Shown here in pieces: positions 35,222 to 42,284 of a DNA stretch of 64,000 bases (position 1 is the first letter of the stretch; every line of letters begins with the position of its first letter). Under the pieces are notes generated by a model that made no database searches, was not told where the DNA came from, and saw nothing but the letters and a program-made list of their open reading frames with translations. Source of the stretch: CAVTWH01 sp963738365 (GTDB lineage: Bacteria; Actinomycetota; Actinomycetes; Mycobacteriales; Micromonosporaceae); NCBI GenBank assembly GCA_963738365.1, contig CAVTWH010000007.1, positions 310,001-374,000 on the forward strand, read 5' to 3'. The position numbers and the translations under genes were made by a program.

Positions 35222-38101
35222 GTGGGACTGCGTGCCTGGTTGGGCCGGCGTGGTGTCGGGGTGTCATCGGCGCAGTTCGACAGCGCCCCCCGGCCGATTG
35301 CGGACGTCCTGCTGGACATGGCGGGCCGGGGCATGTCGCCGCGCGTCAGCCGCATTGAGGCGCTGTCGGTGCCGGCAGTCCAGCGGGGCCGCAACCTGAT
35401 CTGTTCCATCGCCACGCTGCCGCTGGTGCAGGTCGGTCCGGACCGGCAGGACGTACGCAACCCGCTGTTTCAGCAGCTGGACCCGGACGTCGCCAACGTC
35501 GTCACACTGGCGATGACCCTCGAAGACCTGCTGTTCGATGCGATCTCCTGGTGGCAGATCACCGCCACCGACTTCGCCGGATACCCGATCGCGGTCCGCC
35601 ACCTGGACGTGTCCCAGGTGTCGCTTCGTCCACCGGCCGGCTTCCCTGACCCGTTGCCCAGCGGGTACGACCCCCGGGCCGGGGTGGTGTACGTCAACGG
35701 GCAGCAGGTGCCGGCGAACACCGTGATCCGGTTCGACAGTCCCAACCCTGCGGCCCTGAAGGTCGGCGGCCGGGCCATCCGCCGGGCCATCCTGCTCGAC
35801 CAGGCCGCCAGCATGTACGCCGACGACCCCCGCCCGCTGGACTACTTCACCCCGGCCGACGGTGCGGACCCGGCCAGCGACGACGACGTGGCCGACATCC
35901 TGGCGAAGTGGAAGGCGGCGCGGAAGGCGCGGTCGACCGCGTACGTGCCGCAGTCGCTGAAGTACAACAGCGTCGACTCGCCGTCCCCGGCGGACCTACA
36001 GCTGGTGGAGTTGCAGAAGCAAGCCGGGCTGGACATCGCCAACGCCCTGGGGATCGACCCGGAGGACCTGGGGATCTCGACCACCAGCCGGACGTACGCC
36101 AACGCCGTCGATCGCCGCCGGGACCGCATCAACGACGTGCTGTCCCCGTTCATGCGCGCCATCACCGACCGCCTGTCGATGGGCGACGTGACCCGCCGCG
36201 GTCACCGCGTCGTGTTCGACCTGGACGACTACATGAAGGCCAACCCGACCGAGCGTTGGAACGTCTACCAGGTTGCGGAGGGCATGGGCGCCATGACGGT
36301 CGAAGAGATCCGGGCCGAGGAAGGCATGCCGGCGCTGCCCGCCACCGACGCCGAGCCGGACCCCTCGACGGTGGGCGCCTCGGTACGGCCGGGCATGACC
36401 TTCGACCGCGCCCCCCAGCACACCTTCATCAACATGCCGGTTGCGCAGTTCACGGTGGACGCCGCGACCCGCACCATCGAAGGTCTGGTGCTGCCGTACA
36501 ACCAGGTGGCCGAGAAGGACGGGCTGAAGTTCCGCTTCACGCCCGGCGCGTTGCAGTTCAGCGACCCGAGCCGTGTGAAGCTGCTCCGCGACCACGAGTA
36601 CACCCAGGCCATCGGCCGCATGGTGCAGGCCACCGAACGACCGGCCGGCATGTTCGCCAGGTTCAGTGTGGCCCGCGGCCCGGCCGGCGACGAGGCGCTG
36701 AGCCTCGCCCAGGACGGGGTGCTGGACGGGCTGTCCGTCGGCGTGGACTTCAGCATGGCCGCCGACACCACGACCGACCCGAAGAACAAGGGCGTGACCC
36801 TCGTCAGCCGTGCTGACTGGCGGGAGACGTCGATCACCGCGATGCCCGCATTTGATGACGCCCGCGTGACCAAGGTGGCCGCGAGCCGTACCCGAGGAGA
36901 GACCGTGTCCGAAGGCACCACGACTGAGCCGATCCCGGCTCCCGCCGCGCCGGCCGTGGTGCCGGCGGCGCAGACCTTCACCGCGGACCAGGTGGCCGCC
37001 ATGCTGGCTTCGGTCACCCGGTCGGCTGAGCCGGCCCTGGCGCCGGAACGTCCGCAGACCGTCAACCCGGTCCGGCTCACCGCGTCCACCACTGTCGCGG
37101 AGGAGCTTCCGTACCGCTTCGACCGCAAGGGCAACCTGACCCGCGGCGCCCGCTACGACTTCAGCACCGACCTCATCGCCGGCCTGAAGGACCACGACGC
37201 CGAGGCGCTGCAGCGGGCCGAGACCTTCATGCGGGCGCAGTTCGTCAGCGTGTCCGACGCGGCGACCCTGAACCCGAACATCCAGCGGCCCGATCTGTAC
37301 GTCGACCAGAAGGACTACACGTATCCGATCTGGACGGCCATCGAGAAGGGCACCCTGCCCGACATGACGCCGTTCGTGCTGCCGAAGTTCTCCAGCTCCA
37401 GCGGCCTGGTCGCCGCGCACGTCGAGAACACCGAGCCGACCCCCGGCACCTTCGTCGCCACCGCCCAGACCATCACCCCGTCGCCGGTGTCCGGCAAGGT
37501 GGAGATCAGCCGCGAGGCGTGGGACCAGGGCGGCAACCCGCAGCTGTCCGGCCTGATCTGGAACCAGATGGTGCGCGGCTGGTACGAGGCGCTGGAAGCG
37601 TCGGCCGTCACCCTGCTGGAAGGGCTGGCGCCGACCACCATCACCATCACCACGGCCGCCGCGGACTCGGCGCTGGAGGCATCCATCACCTCCCAGCTGG
37701 CACCCCTGCAGTACGTGCGGGGCGGCTTCCGGATGAGGGACTTCTTCGTACAGGTCGACCTCTACAAGGCGCTGATCGCGGCGAAGGACACCGCTGGCCG
37801 GAAGCTGTTCCCCGTGCTGGGCGCACAGAACGCGACCGGCACCACGGCCGAGTTCTTCGCCAGCGTGCTGGTGGCCGGTCTGGTGGGCCGCCCGGCGTGG
37901 GCGCTCGCCGCGACGTCGGCCAACTCGGCGAACAGCTACCTGTTCGATCGGGGCGATGTGTCCGGCTGGGCCACCGCGCCGCAGCGCCTGACGTTCGACC
38001 AGATCGCCGTGGCGAAGGTTCACGTCGGCATCTGGGGCTACAAGGCGCTGGCGTGCACCGACCTGACCGGCGTGCGTCGGCTCGCCTACGACCCGGTCTA
38101 A
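35222..38101 (+). CDS. Fused portal - prohead protease - HK97-type major capsid protein
   Basis: A single 959-aa frame. Residues 1 to about 395 are a siphovirus portal (PAVQRGRNLICSIATLPLVQ; TLEDLLFDAISWWQ; AGLDIANALGIDPEDLGIST). Residues about 400-560 are an S78 prohead protease (RTIEGLVLPYNQVAEKDGLK) with His 458 in LLRDHEYTQAIG and Ser 505 in DGLSVGVDFS. Residues about 562-959 are the major capsid protein (YPIWTAIEKGTLPDMTPFVL; WDQGGNPQLSGLIWNQMVRG). No frame break occurs at either join. GTG 35222 is the likely start, with a weak ribosome binding site. The protease could release the parts by self-cleavage; an internal start before residue 562 could supply extra capsid. Confidence 0.9.
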   Translation: MGLRAWLGRRGVGVSSAQFDSAPRPIADVLLDMAGRGMSPRVSRIEALSVPAVQRGRNLICSIATLPLVQVGPDRQDVRNPLFQQLDPDVANVVTLAMTLEDLLFDAISWWQITATDFAGYPIAVRHLDVSQVSLRPPAGFPDPLPSGYDPRAGVVYVNGQQVPANTVIRFDSPNPAALKVGGRAIRRAILLDQAASMYADDPRPLDYFTPADGADPASDDDVADILAKWKAARKARSTAYVPQSLKYNSVDSPSPADLQLVELQKQAGLDIANALGIDPEDLGISTTSRTYANAVDRRRDRINDVLSPFMRAITDRLSMGDVTRRGHRVVFDLDDYMKANPTERWNVYQVAEGMGAMTVEEIRAEEGMPALPATDAEPDPSTVGASVRPGMTFDRAPQHTFINMPVAQFTVDAATRTIEGLVLPYNQVAEKDGLKFRFTPGALQFSDPSRVKLLRDHEYTQAIGRMVQATERPAGMFARFSVARGPAGDEALSLAQDGVLDGLSVGVDFSMAADTTTDPKNKGVTLVSRADWRETSITAMPAFDDARVTKVAASRTRGETVSEGTTTEPIPAPAAPAVVPAAQTFTADQVAAMLASVTRSAEPALAPERPQTVNPVRLTASTTVAEELPYRFDRKGNLTRGARYDFSTDLIAGLKDHDAEALQRAETFMRAQFVSVSDAATLNPNIQRPDLYVDQKDYTYPIWTAIEKGTLPDMTPFVLPKFSSSSGLVAAHVENTEPTPGTFVATAQTITPSPVSGKVEISREAWDQGGNPQLSGLIWNQMVRGWYEALEASAVTLLEGLAPTTITITTAAADSALEASITSQLAPLQYVRGGFRMRDFFVQVDLYKALIAAKDTAGRKLFPVLGAQNATGTTAEFFASVLVAGLVGRPAWALAATSANSANSYLFDRGDVSGWATAPQRLTFDQIAVAKVHVGIWGYKALACTDLTGVRRLAYDPV
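36894..36907 (+). promoter_or_regulatory. Internal ribosome binding site and start for free capsid protein
   Basis: GAGGAGAG at 36894-36901 is followed by GTG at 36905, in frame with the fusion (residue 562), opening MSEGTTTEPIPAPAAPAV. It falls exactly between protease and capsid domains. A product from here would be 398 aa, a normal HK97-type capsid length. This would let the phage make hundreds of capsid subunits per portal. Confidence 0.6.
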
Positions 38102-38104
38102 GCC

Positions 38105-38278
38105 ATGTCGGCCAAGATCAAGCGGCCCGAGACGGCCGCCCCGGACGCCCGCCCGTTCATCTCGGAGGGCGTCCGGCAGGACCTGGAGATCCACGGCACG
38201 GTGATCGACCCGGCCACCGGCTCGGTGCTGGAGCTGGACCGGGAAACCGGCACGGTCACCGTCACACCACGAATCTGA
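38105..38278 (+). CDS. Small head-region protein, unknown
   Basis: 57 aa, MSAKIKRPETAAPDARPFIS through VIDPATGSVLELDRETGTVT, four bases after the capsid stop. Position suggests a head-tail joining or decoration role; no family recognised. GAGAGGAGGAGG follows it as the ribosome binding site of the connector. Confidence 0.6.
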   Translation: MSAKIKRPETAAPDARPFISEGVRQDLEIHGTVIDPATGSVLELDRETGTVTVTPRI

Positions 38279-38293
38279 GAGGAGGAGGCCGAG

Positions 38294-38890
38294 ATGGCCT
38301 GGGCACCGGACTACGTGACGCTGGCGGCGCTGAAGACGTACCTGCGCATCACCGATACCAACGACGACGCGGACCTGTCCATCGCCATCACGGCCGCCTC
38401 CCGGGCCATCGATGACCACTGCAACCGGCAGTTCGGCAAGGTGGCCGCCGCCGAGAGCCGGGCGTACACGGCACGCCCCGACTATGAGCGGGGCGTGTGG
38501 GTGGTCGACATTGACGACCTGGACGACGTCATCGGCCTGGCCGTGATGGTCGGTACCAGCGCGGTCACGCTGTACAGCCTGGAGCCGGTGAACGCCGTGC
38601 TGAAGGGCAAGGTGTGGACGCAGCTGGTGGTGTCCGCCGACTCGGCCGTCCAGCCCTGCGGTACGGCCAATGAGCTGACCATCACGGGCAAGTGGGGTTG
38701 GACAGTGGCCCCCGTGCCGGTCGGCCAGGCGGGACGCCTACAGGCGTCCCGGTTCTTCTCCCGGCGCAACTCGCCGTACGGCGTCGCCGGCTCGCCAGAC
38801 CAGGGCTCGGAGCTGCGCCTGCTGTCGCGGGTCGATCCTGACGTCGGGGTGTCTCTGCGCGGCTACCGCCGACCCGAGAAGGTGGGCTGA
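38294..38890 (+). CDS. Head-tail connector (gp6-like)
   Basis: 198 aa. The N-terminal segment VTLAALKTYLRITDTNDDAD and AITAASRAIDDHCNRQFG match the helical gp6-type adaptor that docks under the portal. The remainder is beta-rich (VVDIDDLDDVIGLAVMVG). ATG 38294 with GAGGAGGAGG upstream. Confidence 0.82.
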   Translation: MAWAPDYVTLAALKTYLRITDTNDDADLSIAITAASRAIDDHCNRQFGKVAAAESRAYTARPDYERGVWVVDIDDLDDVIGLAVMVGTSAVTLYSLEPVNAVLKGKVWTQLVVSADSAVQPCGTANELTITGKWGWTVAPVPVGQAGRLQASRFFSRRNSPYGVAGSPDQGSELRLLSRVDPDVGVSLRGYRRPEKVG

Positions 38891-38893
38891 GCC

Positions 38894-39298
38894 GTGAACC
38901 TTGCCGCCGTCATGCAGGCAGTCTCCGACCGGCTGGCCACGATCTCCGGCCTTCGGTGCTTCGGGTATCCCGAAGCGTCGCTGTCGCCGCCGGGCGCCGT
39001 GGTGCTGTACCCGGAGAAGCTTGCCTACGACGAGGCGTACGTGCGGGGGATGGACCGCATCACCCTGCCGGTGCTGCTCGTCGTGGGCAAGGTGTCCGAC
39101 CGCTCGGCGCGCGACCAGCTGGCCGCCTACTGCAACGGCTCCGGCGCCCAGTCGGTCAAGCAGGTGCTGGAGACCGGCCCCTACTCGGCGTTCGACGTGG
39201 TGACCGTGGTCGACGTCACCTTCGACGTGGCGACCCTGGCCGGAACGGACTACCTGGCCGCAATCTTCACCCTCGACATCGCTGGACACGGGAGCTGA
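38894..39298 (+). CDS. Tail terminator / minor tail-like protein
   Basis: 134 aa from GTG 38894 (MNLAAVMQAVSDRLATISGL). Length, position between connector and tail tube, and the alpha/beta pattern (ITLPVLLVVGKVSDRSARDQ) fit a tail terminator. No catalytic motif. ATG of the next gene lies one base after the stop. Confidence 0.6.
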   Translation: MNLAAVMQAVSDRLATISGLRCFGYPEASLSPPGAVVLYPEKLAYDEAYVRGMDRITLPVLLVVGKVSDRSARDQLAAYCNGSGAQSVKQVLETGPYSAFDVVTVVDVTFDVATLAGTDYLAAIFTLDIAGHGS

Positions 39299-39299
39299 C

Positions 39300-39704
39300 A
39301 TGGCGTTCATCCACGGCAGGGGCACGGTCATCACCGTTGCCACCAAGGACATCTCGCAATACTGCAGCACGTCGTCGCTGACCCGGGGCGCCGACAAGCA
39401 CGACGTCACCGGCTACGGCAAGAACGACCACGTCGTCCAGGGCGGTCTCCTCACGGGCGAGTTCACCTGTGAGGGCACCTACGACAACACGGCGTCGACC
39501 GGGCCGCGTGCCGCGCTTCAGCCACTGATCGGCACGGTGGCGGCCTGCACCCGCAAGCCGGAGGGGACCGGCACCGGCAGGCCGCTGGAGACCTTCTCCG
39601 CGTTGCTGGACCAGTACGTGGAGACCAACCCGGTGGCCGACATGGTGAAGTGGTCGGCCAAGTTCACCGTCTCCGACGCCATCGCCGTCACGACCCAGCC
39701 GTAA
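39300..39704 (+). CDS. Tail tube (major tail) protein
   Basis: 134 aa: MAFIHGRGTVITVATKDISQ, DVTGYGKNDHVVQGGLLTGE then FTCEGTYDN. The pattern of a deviating-charge beta-sandwich with a D-K-H-D loop is typical of small siphovirus tail tubes. It is directly followed by the G/GT chaperone genes, the standard order. Confidence 0.72.
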   Translation: MAFIHGRGTVITVATKDISQYCSTSSLTRGADKHDVTGYGKNDHVVQGGLLTGEFTCEGTYDNTASTGPRAALQPLIGTVAACTRKPEGTGTGRPLETFSALLDQYVETNPVADMVKWSAKFTVSDAIAVTTQP

Positions 39705-39714
39705 GGAGACCGCG

Positions 39715-40116
39715 GTGGACAACGACCTGAAGGCCCGGCTGCTGAAGCCCCGGCTGCCCGAGGCCGACGTGGACGTGCCCGGCGTCGGCGTCGTCCGGGT
39801 ACGCGGCCTCAACCGCGCCGAGGCCATGCGCGTCCAGTCGGCGAATGGCACCGAGGCCACGGAGCGGCGCATCGTCGCGTTCGGCATGGTCGACCCGCCG
39901 ATGACCGAGGCCGAGGTGGGTCAATGGCAGCGCGCCGCCCCGGCCGGGGATCTTGAGGCTGTGTCCAACAAGATCGCTGAGCTGTCCGGAATGCTCGCCG
40001 AGTCGGCCAAGGAGGCGATGAAGACGTTCGAGGCCGCGCCGGACGAGGCGTTTCCAGTTCTTCCTGGCCCAGAAGCTGGGGATGACGGTGGCTCGGCTCC
40101 AGGCGGAGATGAGTAA
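39715..40116 (+). CDS. Tail assembly chaperone, short (G) form
   Basis: 133 aa from GTG 39715 after AAGGAG. It carries DVDVPGVGVVRVRGLNRAEA and VAFGMVDPPMTEAEVGQWQR, typical of lambda G-like chaperones of actinophages. It ends at TAA 40114-40116. The last about 20 residues (FPVLPGPEAGDDGGSAPGGD) are low-complexity and lie beyond the frameshift site used to make the longer form. Confidence 0.78.
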   Translation: MDNDLKARLLKPRLPEADVDVPGVGVVRVRGLNRAEAMRVQSANGTEATERRIVAFGMVDPPMTEAEVGQWQRAAPAGDLEAVSNKIAELSGMLAESAKEAMKTFEAAPDEAFPVLPGPEAGDDGGSAPGGDE

Positions 40117-40201
40117 CGACGAATACGTGCGCTGGTGCATCTACTACGCGCGCAAGGCGCAGCAGGAGGAGCTGGAACTGCTGAAGGCGAAGGGGGGCTG
40201 A
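39715..40201 (+). CDS. Tail assembly chaperone, long (GT) form by +1 frameshift
   Basis: After GCG at 40048-40050 the overlapping +1 frame (or -2) reads FQFFLAQKLGMTVARLQAEM then SNDEYVRWCIYY, ending KAKGG at TGA 40199-40201. That sequence is the typical T domain of the G/GT system, whereas the zero frame is low-complexity. The shift would occur at or just before TTTCC (40051-40055). The tape measure gene follows after the gp10-like gene, as expected for a chaperone that coats it. Confidence 0.72.
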
Positions 40202-40202
40202 C

Positions 40203-40619
40203 GTGGCCGAGGCAATCAAGATCGATGGCCTGAGCGAGTTCGTGCGCAACCTGCGCAAGCTCGACGCCGACCTACCCAAGGCGATGCGCGTCGCGCTGAA
40301 CCAGGCCGCCGAGGTAGTGGCCGGCGCCGCACGAACGGGCGTCCCACGCCGGTCCGGCCGGGCCCAGGGCTCCATCCGCGTGGCGTCCACCCGTACGGCC
40401 GTGCGCGTGCGGGCCGGCGGCAGTCGGGCCCCGTACTACCCCTGGCTGGACTTCGGCGGTCGGGTGGGCCGCAAGCGGTCGGTGAAGCGCCCGTTCCTGA
40501 AGGAGGGGCGCTACCTGTACGACGCCTACTTCGCCAAGCGCGAGTCGGGCGAGTTCCAGGACGCGCTGTCCGCGGCCCTGCTCGATGTCGCCAGCCACGC
40601 AGGGATCGCGGTGGAGTAG
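40203..40619 (+). CDS. HK97 gp10-like phage morphogenesis protein
   Basis: 138 aa from GTG 40203. Core MRVALNQAAEVVAGAARTGV with PRRSGRAQGSIRV and a later YYPWLDFGGRVG match the HK97-gp10 group (neck/tail completion). Its usual place is before the tail tube; here it lies between the chaperones and the tape measure. Confidence 0.75.
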   Translation: MAEAIKIDGLSEFVRNLRKLDADLPKAMRVALNQAAEVVAGAARTGVPRRSGRAQGSIRVASTRTAVRVRAGGSRAPYYPWLDFGGRVGRKRSVKRPFLKEGRYLYDAYFAKRESGEFQDALSAALLDVASHAGIAVE

Positions 40620-41768
40620 ATGGCCGGCAAGAACGAGGTGACGCTGACCTTCGCGGGCGACTCCGCGAAGCTGGAGTCCACGTTTGACCGGGTGGGCACC
40701 GGGGCCAAGGCGATGGGCGACAAGGTCACCACGGCCAGCCGCAGCTTCGACACGGTCGGGGAGCGCACCGACACCATCGCCTCCAAGGCGTCCACGGCCA
40801 CCGGCGCGTTCGGTGCCCTCTCCAGCGGCGTCGAGCTGTCCCGCATGGGTGCCGTTCACCACGCCCAGGCGCTGCAAGACCAAGCCGACAAGCTGAAGGA
40901 CACCGCCGAGGCTGACGGCAAGGTGACCGATGCTGAGAAGGCCCAGATCGACGCCGCGCAGAAGGCCGCCGACGCCGCCAACAAGCACGCCACTCAGCAG
41001 ACCGGCCTGACCAACGCCCTGATGGCCGGCGCCCTGGCGACGGATGCGCTGTCCGGCGTTACCGACTTCGCCACCCTGGCGTTCAAGTCGGAGATCGTCC
41101 AGAAGGGCCTGTCCACCGCCGGCACGATCGCGCACACGGTGGCGTCCGGTGCAGCGAAGGCCGCCACGCTGGCCTGGACCGGGGTGCAGTGGCTGCTCAA
41201 CGCTGCGCTGACCGCCAACCCGATCGGCCTCATCATCGTCGGCATCGTGGCGCTGATCGCCGTCGTCGTCCTCATCGCCACGAAGACGACGTGGTTCCAG
41301 GATCTGTGGCGGGTTGCCTGGTCCGGCATCAAGAAGGTCGCCTCCGACGTGTGGGACTTCCTGAAGCAGATCCCCGGCTGGACCGAGACAGCTTTCAGCA
41401 AGATCGCCAACGCCATCACCGCTCCGTACAAGTTCGCGTTCAACCTCATCGCCGACGCCTGGAACGGCACGATCGGCAAGCTGTCCTGGACCGTGCCGAG
41501 CTGGATACCCGGCATCGGCGGCAACACGATCAGCGTGCCGAAGCTGCCCCACTTCCACACCGGCGGCGTGGTACCCGGTACCCCTGGCTCGGAGATGCTG
41601 GCCGTGCTCCAGGCCGGCGAGCGGGTCATCCCGGCCGGCGCCGCGTCCTCCGGCGGCGGCACCGGGCTGTACCTGTCGGGCGCGCTGGACACCATGTTCG
41701 CCACGTTCCTGCAGAAGGCCATCAACGCCGGCCTCATCACCGTTCCTGCCAGCGCGGTCACCGGATAG
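40620..41768 (+). CDS. Tape measure protein, short
   Basis: 382 aa. It starts MAGKNEVTLTFAGDSAKLES, with heptad-like helices (QALQDQADKLKDTAEADGKV; AQIDAAQKAADAANKHA), a strong hydrophobic segment (PIGLIIVGIVALIAVVVLIA) and the Gly-rich end HTGGVVPGTPGSEMLAVLQA with GERVIPAG that is typical of tape measures. At about 1.5 Angstrom per residue it predicts a tail near 57 nm, at the short end for siphoviruses. Confidence 0.88.
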   Translation: MAGKNEVTLTFAGDSAKLESTFDRVGTGAKAMGDKVTTASRSFDTVGERTDTIASKASTATGAFGALSSGVELSRMGAVHHAQALQDQADKLKDTAEADGKVTDAEKAQIDAAQKAADAANKHATQQTGLTNALMAGALATDALSGVTDFATLAFKSEIVQKGLSTAGTIAHTVASGAAKAATLAWTGVQWLLNAALTANPIGLIIVGIVALIAVVVLIATKTTWFQDLWRVAWSGIKKVASDVWDFLKQIPGWTETAFSKIANAITAPYKFAFNLIADAWNGTIGKLSWTVPSWIPGIGGNTISVPKLPHFHTGGVVPGTPGSEMLAVLQAGERVIPAGAASSGGGTGLYLSGALDTMFATFLQKAINAGLITVPASAVTG

Positions 41769-41777
41769 GGGATAGAG

Positions 41778-42284
41778 ATGCATCGCTACAAGACGTGGAA
41801 CGGGCCGATGCCGTTGACGGCCGCACAGGCTGCCGTCAACACGGGCACCACCATCAAGACCATGCTGCAGCTGGCAACCCCATCGACGCGGCAGATTCAG
41901 CTCATCTCCTGGGGTTACAGCCTCTCGGAGGCTGCGGGGGGTGTCGGGACGGTAGAGCTGATCCAGACCGACGTGGCCGCCACCGTCACCGCGCACGTCG
42001 CCGCCGGCCTGCAGCCGCTGGACCCCAACGCCCCACCGTCGCTGCTGACCCTCGGCGCCGCTGCCACCGGGTACACCGCCACCGCCGAAGGCGCGACAGC
42101 GGCCTCCCGGGTGTTCGACGCCGTCCGGCTGCCCGCCTCGCTGACGGGCAGCGGCACGCCCTACTCCTACCAGTGGATGCCGGACGAGCGGCCGATCGTC
42201 GCCGTATCCAGGTTCCTGCGGGTCCGGGCCACCACCCCGACCAGCGGCGTCAACATGCTGTGCTGGGTGGTCTGGGACGAGTGA
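41778..42284 (+). CDS. Phage structural protein, probably tail-tip or surface
   Basis: 168 aa from ATG 41778 after GGGGATAGAG. It is beta-rich with no charge clustering (IQLISWGYSLSEAAGGVGTV; SYQWMPDERPIVAVSRFLRV). Similar small proteins near actinophage tail genes are virion components. Its TGA overlaps the next ATG (TGATG). Confidence 0.55.
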   Translation: MHRYKTWNGPMPLTAAQAAVNTGTTIKTMLQLATPSTRQIQLISWGYSLSEAAGGVGTVELIQTDVAATVTAHVAAGLQPLDPNAPPSLLTLGAAATGYTATAEGATAASRVFDAVRLPASLTGSGTPYSYQWMPDERPIVAVSRFLRVRATTPTSGVNMLCWVVWDE

